The notes under the pieces are model-generated. The model was not told the origin of the DNA. It saw only the letters and a program-made list of their open reading frames with translations, and did not search any database. From AP-15 sp963789025 (GTDB lineage Bacteria > Pseudomonadota > Alphaproteobacteria > ATCC43930 > CGMCC-115725), in assembly GCA_963789025.1 (NCBI GenBank), contig CAWBIT010000010.1, positions 62,001 to 126,000 of the forward strand: DNA of 64,000 nt, written 5' to 3'. The translations under genes and the position numbers were made by a program. Shown here in pieces: positions 43,690-53,231 of the stretch (positions are counted from its first letter, which is position 1; each line of letters opens with the position of its first letter).

Positions 43690-44544
43690 ATGGATTTTGG
43701 CGCGGCGATGTTCTTCACCGATTACTCGATGACCGCGGCGGAGCTCGGCCAGGCGCTGGAGGCGCGCGGTTTCGAGTTGGTCTGGGCGCCTGAGCATTCG
43801 CATATTCCGAGCACACGCAAGACGCCGCCGGCTGGCGGCGGCGAGCTTGGCAAGCAGTACTACGACGTGATGGACCCGTTCGTCACTCTGACCGCGGCGG
43901 CGATGGCCACCAAGACCTTGAAGGTCGGGACCGGGGTGTGCCTCGTCATTCAGCGCGACACGATCCAGACCGCGAAACTCGTCGCCTCGATCGACCAGGT
44001 CTCGGGCGGCCGGTTTCTGTTCGGCATCGGCGGCGGCTGGAACCAGGACGAGATCGAAAGCCACGGCACCGTCTTCACGACCCGCTTCAAGAGGATGCGG
44101 GAGCAGATCGAGGCGATGAAGGAGATCTGGACCAAATCCGAGCCCGAATATCACGGCGAGATCGTCGAAGTGCCGAAGATGCGGACCTGGCCGAAGCCGG
44201 TGCAGAAGCCGCACCCGCCGGTCATCGTCGGCGGCGCCTTCCCGCACAGCGCGCGCCGCGCTATCCGCTACGGCAACGGCTGGATCCCCAATGCGAGCCG
44301 GGCGCACTACGCCGATGTGACCGAGTTCTTGCCGGAGTTCCGGGAAATGGCAAGCTCCGCCGGGCGGGACCCGGCGTCGATTTCAGTGACGATATGGGGC
44401 GTCCCGGAAGATTTGGATCGCCTGAAGCGTTACCGCGATCAGGGGATCGTCCGCGTCGTGGTGAGCCTGCCTTCGGCAAACCGCGACGACACCCTCCCCG
44501 TGCTCGACCGCTGGGCCGAGCTGATCCGCCAAGCTGTGCACTGA
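43690..44544 (+). CDS. LLM-class F420-dependent oxidoreductase
   Basis: 284 residues of luciferase-like TIM barrel: FELVWAPEHSHIP, KVGTGVCLVIQRDTI, GRFLFGIGGGWNQDEI and PPVIVGGAFPHSARRAIRYGNGWIP are the standard strand and phosphate-binding motifs of TIGR03619-like enzymes. A GGAGAAGGAAG site precedes the ATG. It would use reduced F420 or FMN. The substrate cannot be told. Lower GC upstream may hold the promoter. Confidence 0.88.
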   Translation: MDFGAAMFFTDYSMTAAELGQALEARGFELVWAPEHSHIPSTRKTPPAGGGELGKQYYDVMDPFVTLTAAAMATKTLKVGTGVCLVIQRDTIQTAKLVASIDQVSGGRFLFGIGGGWNQDEIESHGTVFTTRFKRMREQIEAMKEIWTKSEPEYHGEIVEVPKMRTWPKPVQKPHPPVIVGGAFPHSARRAIRYGNGWIPNASRAHYADVTEFLPEFREMASSAGRDPASISVTIWGVPEDLDRLKRYRDQGIVRVVVSLPSANRDDTLPVLDRWAELIRQAVH

Positions 44545-44557
44545 TCTCCGCCGCCCA

Positions 44558-45226
44558 CTATTTCGGGGACACGCGCTGATAAACGCCGGGTGAACCCTCG
44601 TCGTGGCGCAGATGGGGGTGCACGCGCCTCGTCCACGGGTTGCTGACGCGGGCTCGGCTCCAGGTGTCGCTCTCCGAGACCCGGGCGTGCTCGAATTCAT
44701 AGACGGTCAGGTATTTGGGTTGCCCCTCGACCGCGACGAACCGCCGGGCGCCGAGACAGCCCGGCACCGCCAGATAGCCCGGAATGTAAGCGGTGTTGTA
44801 CCAGGCGTTGAATTCTTCCTCGATGGCAGAAGATACATCGATCCGCCCCATCTGCAGGAACGGAGCCATCTCGACGGTCTGCTCGATCGGGTCGGTGTGC
44901 ACCGGGAAGATCTGCCGGTAGAGGTTGCGCAGAAAATTGCGGCCGATCCGGCTCGTGCCGATCCTGGTGCGCTGCGGCGAGGGCTGGTATTTGACGGTAT
45001 CGAGATAGGCCGTGCTGCGCAGCACGTTGTGGTCCTCGAGTTCGTACATGGCGAGGTATTTGGGCGCTCCCTTGACCGCGACGTAGCGCCCGGCACTGAG
45101 AAAGCCCGGCACCGCGAGCAGGCGCGGCAGGTGCTCCTCGTCATACCAATGGTTGAACTCCGCCTCGAACTCCGGATCGATGTCGGTCCACACCATCAGC
45201 AGTCCGGTACCGCGCGTCTTCGCCAT
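44558..45226 (-). CDS. tandem dimeric alpha-beta barrel-like protein (DUF4286-like)
   Basis: 222 residues with an internal duplication: FEAEFNHWYDEEHLPRLLAVPGF is echoed by IEEEFNAWYNTAYIPGYLAVPG, and KYLAMYELEDHNV by KYLTVYEFEHARV. These are ferredoxin-like EthD/DUF4286 type repeats. Ends at the LLM gene with convergent orientation. Function unknown; related folds act in dehalogenation or as small metabolic enzymes. Confidence 0.7.
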   Translation of the reverse strand: MAKTRGTGLLMVWTDIDPEFEAEFNHWYDEEHLPRLLAVPGFLSAGRYVAVKGAPKYLAMYELEDHNVLRSTAYLDTVKYQPSPQRTRIGTSRIGRNFLRNLYRQIFPVHTDPIEQTVEMAPFLQMGRIDVSSAIEEEFNAWYNTAYIPGYLAVPGCLGARRFVAVEGQPKYLTVYEFEHARVSESDTWSRARVSNPWTRRVHPHLRHDEGSPGVYQRVSPK

Positions 45227-45309
45227 CGCCCGACTCCTTCGTCCTGCCGCAGCTCGGTTCGACGAAGCTTATCACGGGCAGGACGCGCAACAACTCTTGT
45301 TGCGGCTGC

Positions 45310-45744
45310 TCAGCCTATATCGATCAGGGCGAGCCCGGTTTCGGGATCCTTGCGCTTGCGCAGATAGCTCGGCGGCTGGATCAAGATCACTTCCAGGGTC
45401 GGCCGGACATAGGCCTCGATCAGGTGACCGCCGACGACACTGCCGTCGGCCTTGCCGAGTACCGCATGGAGATGCAGGGTCGGGCCTTGATCTCCGACCG
45501 CGACATCGCCGAGCAATGATAGGACTTCAACCTGCTTGTCGACCGGGATTTTCTTGTATTGCTTGGTTTCCCACTGGAAATACCCGAGCACGGCGCGGCT
45601 GAACGCGCCAATCGCAGTGAGCGAGGCGGCCTCGACTTCCTGTTCCCTCACGAATTTGCCGAGTTCGCCTATTGCCTCGTCGCCGGTGTCGAGCACAACC
45701 GCATAGGTGATCGGAGGATCGGCGTTGAGCAATTTCGAACGCAT
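45310..45744 (-). CDS. PPC/DUF296 domain protein
   Basis: 144 residues. The core motifs GAFSRAVLGYF, LHLHAVLGKADGSVVGGHL and the late EVILI strand are those of the trimeric PPC (DUF296) fold, with the His cluster that can bind metal. In bacteria these proteins are stand-alone and of uncertain role. It lies 16 bp downstream of the broken encapsulin gene on the same strand. Confidence 0.85.
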   Translation of the reverse strand: MRSKLLNADPPITYAVVLDTGDEAIGELGKFVREQEVEAASLTAIGAFSRAVLGYFQWETKQYKKIPVDKQVEVLSLLGDVAVGDQGPTLHLHAVLGKADGSVVGGHLIEAYVRPTLEVILIQPPSYLRKRKDPETGLALIDIG

Positions 45745-45759
45745 GTTCGGCCTCGTAAC

Positions 45760-46253
45760 TCAGCCGGGGGTTGGAGTTGCCGTCGTGCCGGCGCGCAGGT
45801 TGCCCGACGTCGCCGAAATCGTGCAGATTGCCCGCGGCTCGTCGATCCGCAATACAATGCTCTCGGTCAGATAGAGCTGGTAGTGGACCCCGTCCTGGCC
45901 GATGTAGCCGGCCCGCAAATCTTGCCCCAGCACCAGCGCGCCGACGCGCGGGTCGACGAGCACGCCGCCATCGATCGGCGCCTTGTAGATGCCGCGGGTG
46001 CAGAGATACCGCAGATGCTGGATCTGCGAGACATCGGTGCCGGGATATAGCCGGAAAAGCCCATTGTACAGCGGCGGAGCCAATGCCAAGGCATATGGCC
46101 CGCGATAGCCGGCGTCGTCTAGCTGGGTCACGGCAGCGGCCTGCTCGACGGCTGCCCAGTCGCCGCCATCGAGCTGCTGCCGGCCTTCATGCGTTAAGAG
46201 GCCGGGAAGATTGCGTCGGGGAGATGCGACTGACCGCGATTGAGGTGGTCCAT
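45760..46253 (-). pseudogene. encapsulin shell protein with an internal deletion
   Basis: The ATG at 46253 begins MDHLNRGQSHLPDA, the N-terminal cargo-contact helix of encapsulins, and stops after 19 codons. In another frame the C-terminal half is well kept: GYRGPYALALAPPLYNGLF, VDPRVGALVLGQDLRAGYIGQ, and YLTESIVLRID. About 130 middle residues (of a usual 265-285) are missing between the two parts. The shell cannot form from this copy. It follows the ferritin gene by 3 bp, the normal operon order. Confidence 0.75.
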
Positions 46254-46256
46254 CGG

Positions 46257-46642
46257 CTACGCATCCCTCAGCGAACCGATCGTAAAGCCGGAATGGGCGC
46301 CGCTTCGGCTCGTCTCGGACGCGCCCCGGCTGACGCCCTCGGCGGTCGCGGCTTTTTCCTCCTGCAGGATCGAGCCTTCGGTGAAAAGGTAAGTCTTGAG
46401 AAACCGTTCGAAATCGGTGTCGCGGCGACGGATCCATTCTGCAGCATCGACGCGTGGTCCATCTCCTCGCGCATGTTATGGAGCAGCAGCTCCTTCAGCG
46501 TCTCGTCTTCGGCATCGTCGGCGCGCTGGCGATACCAGTCGATCGCATCGAGTTCTTCCATCAGCGAGACAATCGCGAAATGCAAATTGAGCGTCTGTCG
46601 CGACAGACGCTCGCGCGGTGCGTGCAGGCTCTCGCTCGACAT
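46257..46642 (-). pseudogene. encapsulated ferritin with frameshift and cargo-loading peptide
   Basis: The start MSSESLHAPRERLS, iron ligands in SLMEELDAIDWYRQR (Glu) and MREEMDHASML (Glu, His) match EncFtn. After ASML the frame shifts by one base; the second frame gives EWIRRRDTDFERFLKTYLF and ends SGFTIGSLRDA, a typical encapsulin targeting peptide. Full length would be about 127 residues. EncFtn oxidises and passes iron into the encapsulin shell. With the shell gene also broken, the locus looks inactive. Confidence 0.75.
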
Positions 46643-46774
46643 ATCCCGCTCTACCGCCCGTTGCTAATTGCTCAAGGCGATAACGCGGCCACCCGGCACC
46701 GGTTCCCTTGCCTCTACAAAAGCCATGGACCGGGCAGGGAGATCCGCCCGGTCCACGGCGTTACACCGCAGACG

Positions 46775-47248
46775 TCAACGACCGTTGGAGGTACCGTTGT
46801 GAAGATGGCCACCCTGCACTGGTGAGGTCGACGTACCGGCGCCGGTATTCCGATTCTCGAGGTTATAACTGGCCATTTGCTGTAACTGCTCTTTCGTGCG
46901 GTCGAGCGTCAGCCGGTTGTTGTCGGTCTTGATGTCGCTGGGCAGGACCGCGACGTCCTTGCCTCCCATTCCAAGGAACGAGCCGACATCGATGACGACG
47001 GCGTCGACTTTGCCGTCCTTGTTGAGGATCACGTCGGCGACTTTGCCGATTTTGCGGTTTTGTACGTCGTAGACCGCGTTGCCGATCATTCTGCTGGCGC
47101 GGATCTCGTCTGTCTGGACGCTGTGAGGCAGCATGTCATTCGCCGCTACAACTCGCGTCTCGTGGGTAGTGGCGGTTTGTGCGTAGGCTATGGGGGCCGC
47201 GGCGCCCAGTGTCAACGCGACAGCTGCTGTCAGATGGATTTTCGACAC
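46775..47248 (-). CDS. exported PRC-barrel protein
   Basis: 157 residues. Signal peptide 1-23 (cleavage AYAQT), then one PRC barrel: SRMIGNAVYDVQNRKIGKVAD, VILNKDGKVDAVVIDVG and the hydrophobic strand VAVLPSDI. Periplasmic PRC-barrel proteins of this size are common in Rhizobiales and relatives and are often stress-linked. Function not known. Confidence 0.85.
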   Translation of the reverse strand: MSKIHLTAAVALTLGAAAPIAYAQTATTHETRVVAANDMLPHSVQTDEIRASRMIGNAVYDVQNRKIGKVADVILNKDGKVDAVVIDVGSFLGMGGKDVAVLPSDIKTDNNRLTLDRTKEQLQQMASYNLENRNTGAGTSTSPVQGGHLHNGTSNGR

Positions 47249-47418
47249 GATATTAGCCCTCTACCGTTAATTGACGTTCTGCCAACACCCCCCATGACGC
47301 GACGGTTCCCCAGTCAACGTTGGGTGGCAGCGTCGGGTGGGTCTCCAATGCTGATCCCGGAACTAATAATTACCGGACAACGATTTCCACACAGGATCAA
47401 ATAGAGCGAGGTCAGCCG

Positions 47419-47760
47419 ATGGCCACTCACCAGTCGAAGGCGCAAAAGGAAACCGTCGGGCGCGTCATGCACGAGTTCAAGCATGGGGAGCTCCAAACCA
47501 GCCGCGGCAAAAAGGTCAAGAACCCGAAACAGGCGATCGCGATCGGGCTGCACGAGGCGGGCGCCTCCAAATACGAAAGCAAGGAGAAGAACCGAGAGAA
47601 TCTGAAGCGTACGAAGGCGCGCGAGCGGCGTGGCGCAACCGAGAAAGATCGCAGCGAACGGGAACCTACGCAGGTTCAGCTCTATGAAGAGGCCAAGCGT
47701 CGGGATATTCCCGGGCGCTCGAAGATGAACAAGCACGAACTCGAACGCGCTCTGCACTAA
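47419..47760 (+). CDS. DUF6496-like protein with SAP-like C-terminus
   Basis: 113 residues, strongly basic. KETVGRVMHEFKHGELQTSRG and KVKNPKQAIAIGLHEAGAS are the conserved DUF6496 motifs; the C-terminus (QLYEEAKRRDIPGRSKMNKHEL) resembles a SAP nucleic-acid-binding helix pair. Likely chromatin- or DNA-associated; inferred. Confidence 0.75.
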   Translation: MATHQSKAQKETVGRVMHEFKHGELQTSRGKKVKNPKQAIAIGLHEAGASKYESKEKNRENLKRTKARERRGATEKDRSEREPTQVQLYEEAKRRDIPGRSKMNKHELERALH

Positions 47761-47839
47761 TAAGTTTGAGTCGGGCGGAGCCTTTCATCGCGCCCAGTGT
47801 TGGGATAGCGCGACGGTGTCATGCGCGTTGGAGGAGAGA

Positions 47840-48232
47840 ATGGACGAGCAGCGAATTCAGGACCGGGTGTCCGAGACGACGGAGAAAGTCGGCACGATGG
47901 CCAGCGACGCCGCGAAGCAGGCGGGCGCAGCAATGCAAGGCAAGCTCGATCAGGGCAAGGCGATGATCCAGGACGCCCAGACCAGCGCCGCCACATTGGC
48001 GCGCCAGGCTTCCGAGGCCGGCAGGCAAGCGATGGCTCAAGCCGGGGAGTTGGTGCAAGGCGCCGCACGCCAAGCCGGCAACCAGGCGACGCAAGCAGCG
48101 ACAAACCTCTATCAGCAGGGCTCCCGAGCCGGCGATTTCATACGCCAATATGCGGCGGACCAACCGGTCACCGCTTTGCTCGTCGCCGGCGTAATCGGTT
48201 ACGGCCTCGCTTACTTGATCCACCGCCGCTGA
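47840..48232 (+). CDS. YqjD/ElaB-like (DUF883-type) membrane-anchored helical protein
   Basis: 130 residues. A long Ala/Gln-rich amphipathic coil (about 10-100) leads to a single C-terminal membrane helix (PVTALLVAGVIGYGLAYLIHRR), the layout of tail-anchored DUF883 proteins that bind ribosomes in stationary phase in enterobacteria. A strong GGAGGAGAGA site fixes the ATG at 47840. Stress neighbours (DUF6496, PRC barrel, CsbD) agree. Confidence 0.7.
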   Translation: MDEQRIQDRVSETTEKVGTMASDAAKQAGAAMQGKLDQGKAMIQDAQTSAATLARQASEAGRQAMAQAGELVQGAARQAGNQATQAATNLYQQGSRAGDFIRQYAADQPVTALLVAGVIGYGLAYLIHRR

Positions 48233-48316
48233 ATGGTGTTGCGCACGGGGCTCCGAGTGAGCACGCCACGAGGGCGTGTCGGGCTGCGATATCCATAATT
48301 GCGGAGCGGCGGCTGA

Positions 48317-50236
48317 ATGAGAGATCAGGGCGGCAAGCGTGCCGCCCTAACTCGATTGCGGGTGATGAAAATGGCCGAGGCTCCTGAGTTTGACGGCCGC
48401 ATCCGCGCCGACTTCCCGCCCGGTGTGTTTGGGATGATGGCCGTTCTAGTCACGGCTACCGGCATAGCCATTCTTTATTTCGCCCGCGAAGTCTTTGTTC
48501 CGATTACGCTGGCAGTTCTGTTGAGCTTTCTGCTGGCGCCGGGAGTGCGATGGCTCCGCCGGTTGGGGGTGGGCCGAATTACCGCGGTCACCCTTACAGT
48601 GATGATCGCCTTCATGGCGATTGCTGGGTTCGCTGCGGTTATCGTGAGCGAAGCATCTTCACTGGCGCAGCAGCTACCGGAATACCAATACAATCTCGGC
48701 AGCAAAATCCGTTCGTTTCCCGGAATGGTTCCCGGCGGTGGAATCTTACGTCGGGCGACTGAGACGCTGCGCGAGCTCGGTGAGGAGCTTTCGAGGGCGG
48801 AAACTCAGGGTGCGGCAGAGAGCACCCCTTCCGCTACCGGCGCTTCCGAGCCCCAACCGGCCAAACCGATACCTGTCCGAGTAGTAGAGCCTGAACCAGG
48901 ACCGCTGCAGATCATTCAAAGCATCATCGGACCGCTGCTCCAACCGATAGCGGCCGGCGGACTGGTCATTGTTTTCGTCATCATGATCCTGCTCGAGCGG
49001 GAGGATCTTCGGGATCGGCTGTTGCGGCTCGCCGGAAGGCGTGACCTGCACCGCACCACCGAGGCGATGAACGATGCGGCTCAACGGATCAGCCGCTACC
49101 TGTTGTCTCAGTTCGTCGTAGACATCAGTTGCGGGTTGCCGATCGGGCTCGGGCTGACACTGATCGGCATCCCGAACGCGGCGCTGTGGGGCATTTTAGT
49201 GGTTCTACTGCGATTCATCCCATATCTCGGGATTGTCATCGCCGCGGCATTCCCGCTGGCGTTAGCTATCGCCGTCGCCCCTGACTGGATGCTGTTTGTT
49301 TGGACTGCTCTGCTGTTTGTGGGCATCGAGCTTGTGGTCGCCAACTTCGTGGAACCGCTGGTCTATGGCGGCACGACCGGTCTGTCTTCAGTGGCGCTCA
49401 TTGCCGCGGCTACGTTCTGGACTTGGCTCTGGGGGCCGATCGGGCTGCTGCTTTCGACCCCGATGACGGTTTGTATGGTGGTTCTCGGCCGACACGTCCC
49501 GCAGCTTCAATTCCTCAACGTGATTCTCGGCAACGAACCGGTTCTGACGCCAATGGAGACGTTTTACCAGCGCATCCTGGCGAACGATCCCGAGGAAGCG
49601 ACGGATCAAGCCGAGGAGTTCGCGAAGAACGGCTCGCTGATCGAGTTTTTCGACGAGGTTGCGATACCCGCTTTGGCAAGAGCGCAGGCCGACAGCGATC
49701 GCGGCGTACTGCCGCTCGATGCCCGCGCCACATTCGAGAGCGCGATCGCGTCGATGGTCGAAAACCTGTCGGAAGATGAAGATGCCATTGCCGCGCCCGA
49801 GCACGCAGCAGGACCGAAACCGGAAGGTTTGTCCGGTATTGTGTGCGTGGCCGGCCGCAACGAACTGGACGAAGCTGCAGCCTTGTTGCTGGGGAATGTG
49901 CTGCGTCTGGAGCGCCATATCGATATCGGAGCGCCTCTGTCGGCGGCGGCTCTGTCGGCCAACACGGCCTATTTGCCACTGTTCAGGGACGCCTCGGTGG
50001 TGTGTCTGTCGCTGATCAGCACGAGTTCACCAGCGCGTGCGCGCTTCCTGGTAAGGCGTATCCGCCGGCGCGCTCCTCGGGCGCGCATATTGGTCGGGTT
50101 TTGGGGATCGCCCACGAGAGAGATTGTGGCCGAGGAGATAACGTCCGCCCAGGCTGTGGCATTCTCGTTGCGCGACGCCGTCGCCACTATCAATTCTATG
50201 CTGGCAATGGAGAGGGGCACGCGGCAGTGCGTTTGA
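48317..50236 (+). CDS. AI-2E family transporter
   Basis: 639 residues, or 623 from the second ATG at 48365, which fits the family start better. Eight hydrophobic segments: two near 35-110, a long cytoplasmic-type loop (130-215) and the rest at 220-385. PDUF20-type motifs such as GILVVLLRFIPYLGIVIAAAF and FVEPLVYGGTTGLSS are visible. A 250-residue soluble C-terminal domain is an extension beyond usual length. Known members export autoinducer-like molecules or act as Na+/H+ antiporters; substrate unknown. Confidence 0.85.
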   Translation: MRDQGGKRAALTRLRVMKMAEAPEFDGRIRADFPPGVFGMMAVLVTATGIAILYFAREVFVPITLAVLLSFLLAPGVRWLRRLGVGRITAVTLTVMIAFMAIAGFAAVIVSEASSLAQQLPEYQYNLGSKIRSFPGMVPGGGILRRATETLRELGEELSRAETQGAAESTPSATGASEPQPAKPIPVRVVEPEPGPLQIIQSIIGPLLQPIAAGGLVIVFVIMILLEREDLRDRLLRLAGRRDLHRTTEAMNDAAQRISRYLLSQFVVDISCGLPIGLGLTLIGIPNAALWGILVVLLRFIPYLGIVIAAAFPLALAIAVAPDWMLFVWTALLFVGIELVVANFVEPLVYGGTTGLSSVALIAAATFWTWLWGPIGLLLSTPMTVCMVVLGRHVPQLQFLNVILGNEPVLTPMETFYQRILANDPEEATDQAEEFAKNGSLIEFFDEVAIPALARAQADSDRGVLPLDARATFESAIASMVENLSEDEDAIAAPEHAAGPKPEGLSGIVCVAGRNELDEAAALLLGNVLRLERHIDIGAPLSAAALSANTAYLPLFRDASVVCLSLISTSSPARARFLVRRIRRRAPRARILVGFWGSPTREIVAEEITSAQAVAFSLRDAVATINSMLAMERGTRQCV

Positions 50237-50283
50237 ATTTTTTTAAGGTCAGAGCGTCGCGGGCCAGAGCGTGAGCCACCCAG

Positions 50284-50700
50284 CTATCTGGACCGCTGGG
50301 TCGAGCTGCTCGTCGGCGATATCCGTTCGCCAAAGGCGGTGCGCCGGGCATTGACCGATACGGATTGCGTTATGCGTTGTTCGCCTGCTGACGCCGGTGC
50401 GCTCTCGGTTGCATGCGGCAAGGATGATCGGGCCGGATCGGCACGCGGCGAGCGGCGGGTGCGACCGTTCTTCTCACTCCCTGCGGAGCTGCCGGTCTCC
50501 TTTTGTTTCTTTTCCAGTTCGCCCAGACGCAATCGCAGGAACGCCGCCACCGCCGCCTCCTCGGCGCTCATCCCGGCCACGTTTTCGGCCAGATAGGCTT
50601 GCGTTTGGTCCTTCAGGGTCGTCAGCAGGGTGCCGTCGAGATAGCCGTCGAAAATGGCTGGGTGAATATAACAGCGGCGGCATATCGCCGGTGTATTAGG
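50284..50700 (-). pseudogene. 3' relic of DNA topoisomerase IB
   Basis: The minus strand reads NTPAICRRCYIHPAIFDGYLDGTLL, the active-site segment (catalytic Tyr in CYIHP) and last helices of poxvirus-type topoisomerase IB, followed by a helical, Lys-rich tail to 50284. Nothing of the ~250 preceding residues is present; similarity stops near 50700. Confidence 0.6.
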
Positions 50701-50814
50701 GTCGATGAAGTATCATAAGCCTGGTTCCGCGCAGCCAACTCACATCTCGCGCCAACAGGGGGGCAGGGTCGGTCCTGCCAACACCCCCGCCGAGCACGGC
50801 GTTCCTGAATTATT

Positions 50815-51000
50815 TCAAGGCGGAAATGAACCGGCAAACCGTTCGCGATACTCGCCTTCTGCGGAACGATACTGGGCATTGGCTGTATCGAACATCAGCT
50901 CGAGGCAGCGGCGGTCGATACCTTCGCTCGTCATTTCCACACCGAGTACCGGATGCTCGAGCAACTCCTCGAGTGAATACTCTTTCGATCCCCTAAACAT
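50815..51000 (-). CDS. small hypothetical protein
   Basis: 61 residues, acidic and helical (SKEYSLEELLEHPVLGVEM, then CLELMFDTANAQYRSAEGEYRERF). Codon use fits the chromosome. No family known to me. It stands alone between the topoisomerase relic and a gene-free stretch. Confidence 0.4.
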   Translation of the reverse strand: MFRGSKEYSLEELLEHPVLGVEMTSEGIDRRCLELMFDTANAQYRSAEGEYRERFAGSFPP

Positions 51001-51440
51001 GATGTCCTCTGACCCGTCGGAACGCGAAACTGGCAGATGACGTGGCCGACGACCGAAGCATCTTCAATTCTATTAAACATCAGGGTTGTTGCCGGTGCCT
51101 TGCTACGGTCAGGTCCTGCAACATCGAAGAGGAGCGCTGCCGCAAGTTCCCGCCTTGTTCCGGCCTTGGGTCACGCGAAATACAATCACCATGTGATCCC
51201 GTTTGTGGGATCGGCCTTCTGGCCACCGCCGGTGTGGCGACGGTGCGCCACTTGTTGGCTCGCCCGATTACCGGCCCTTCCAATCGCACTTCCCGTGTTC
51301 GTGTCGCCTATAATCGGCGACGGTCGCACATGTACGCCAGTCGCCACGCCCGCACCCCATAGCGCCAGCAGAACTTGATGCAATTCTTTCATCCCACAAA
51401 ATGCGCGAAAGATTCACAGCCTCCGAGGGAGGAAAGGCGA
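51001..51440. other. gene-free interval
   Basis: No supported coding frame on either strand; short dyads only. The last 40 bp hold the promoter and ribosome site region of the DUF2461 gene. Confidence 0.35.
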
Positions 51441-52189
51441 TGACGGAAGCCTCGACGCGGTTTGCCGGGTTCCGGCCGGCTGCGTTCGCGTTTTTCAGCG
51501 AACTGCGTGACAACAACGACCCCGCCTGGTTCAAGCCGCGCAAGGCGGTCTACCAGGCCGAAGTGCTGGGGCCGTTCCGCGAGTTGATCGCCGCGGTCGG
51601 GGCGGCCCTGCACGAAGCCGGGTTGCCGCTGGTCGGCGATCCCAGACACGGCATCTTCCGCATCTATCGCGACGTGCGTTTCTCGCCGGACAAGCGGCTG
51701 TACAAGACGCACGCCGGGGCAGTGCTGACGCGCTCCGGCCGGAAACGTGACCCAGGTCTGCTCTATCTTCACGTCGCGCCGGCGGAATCGATGGTGGCAG
51801 CGGGGTTCTGGCACCCGGAGCTCGACCTTTTGCGCCGGTTGCGACACGCCATCCTCGACGATCCCGAGGCGTTCCTCGCAGTCGCCGACGGCTTGGCTGC
51901 GGCGGGCAGCCCGCTCGCCAGCGACGAGCAGCTGAGCCGCCCGCCGCGCGGCTTCGAGGCGGAGAAGGGCACCAAAGTTGCCGGGTATGTCGGCTGGAAA
52001 TCGTTTAGCGCCCACGCCCCTTTGAGCGACCATGAAATGCAGTCGCCGGCCTTGGTCGGCCGCATCGTCGAGTTCGCCCGCACGGCCCTGCCGCTGCTCG
52101 AATGGGGCTGGGCCGTGGTCGACGGCGAGACGCCGATGGCGGTGCCGATCCATGCCTCGTCCCGGCCGCTGCCGAAACCCGACTTCTAA
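51441..52189 (+). CDS. DUF2461 (TIGR02453) family protein
   Basis: 249 residues. FAGFRPAAFAFFSELRDNND at the N-terminus, FRIYRDVRFSPDKRLYKTHAG and a C-terminal LPKPDF-type end are the conserved blocks of this family. Function unknown. The ATG at 51441 follows GGGAGGAAAG; an earlier in-frame ATG at 51401 has no site. Confidence 0.88.
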
Positions 52190-52886
52190 CAGGTCCTCTC
52201 CAGCATGGGTTCCAGCCGCCCGCCGCCCACCTGCGATGTTCCCTGCGGACAGGGAAAATTCGCGAAAATCGGCCGGGCTCTGCGCAGATAAGGGTTTCAT
52301 ATCAGAGATTTAACAGCCAAATTCGCGCGCCATGGCAGGGAACTCTTCGCGGTCCGGCAGGGAAGTTTTTTCAGTCGGCAGGGAATGGCAGGGAAAACCC
52401 GCGCGGCGGCCGCAACCCGCCCTCTGCCGCGCTGCGCGCTCTCGACGCGAGCGGCGGGAGGCTCGGCGGGCGTGACATCCCGGACGGTCAAAGGGCTCGG
52501 GACATCGGCTCATCGCCTTCGGCTTCGGCCGGTCAGTCTCATCCCATACCACAGGCGCAATATCATCCACATCCTCTACCCAAAGTCGATCCGCTGCCGG
52601 AGCTTTGCCGACTGTCGGTAATTATACCAAATTATTGTGAAATTAGCAAGCACTCGAAAGCTCCTCATCTGGTCCGTCCGCCCGGTACTAGATATGCCGT
52701 GGCCGGGTCCATGCCATGGGCCTGATCGACGGCGGGGCCTTCCCGAACGCCGCCCACCTGCGGCAAATCGGCCCCAAGCCGCAGCCAAAAGCGCCCAAGA
52801 GCGGCAGAAATCCTCGCGGGTTTCACACCGCGGTATGAGATCTCGTAGGGCGGACTGAAACCCGATCGGGTCGGGGAGAGTGTGCC
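52190..52886. other. gene-free interval with GGCAGGGAA iterations
   Basis: Low coding likelihood. Four or five copies of GGCAGGGAA or ACAGGGAA occur between 52242 and 52400. The rest is unstructured GC-rich DNA with an AT-rich patch near 52620. Confidence 0.35.
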
Positions 52887-53069
52887 CTATCCCGACCAAC
52901 CTCCGGCGTACAGCCCGAGAAAGACCAGCGCAGTCCCCGCGGCCATGAGGCCAATGCTCAAAGCCCTCCCGGCCTGCCCCATGCGGTTCAGGGTAAGGGT
53001 GAGCCCCATCACGACGAAGCCGGTCAGGGTGAGGAGGTTCATGCCGAAGAGAATGTCCCGGGTGAGCAC
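52887..53069 (-). CDS. small membrane protein, two helices
   Basis: 60 residues with two hydrophobic segments (about 8-27 and 35-55) separated by NRMGQAGRAL. Single-gene unit. No family recognised; composition and codon use are convincing. Confidence 0.5.
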   Translation of the reverse strand: MLTRDILFGMNLLTLTGFVVMGLTLTLNRMGQAGRALSIGLMAAGTALVFLGLYAGGWSG

Positions 53070-53231
53070 CGCCCTTGCCCGCGATCGGGTTCCTTCCTTT
53101 GGGTGCCCAACATACCGCGTTTTTAGGCCGCGATACCGTGTCCTCGCGCTAAGCGGGGTGCACTCTGGCCCGGTTGGTCCGGCTGGGGGGCTATTCTCGC
53201 CTATCGGCGCGCCGCGCGAAGAGGACCGTGA

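Noticed and set aside
52242..52400. GGCAGGGAA iterations as iterons of an origin
   Set aside because: Spacing is irregular and there is no replication gene nearby, so only a simple repeat is noted.
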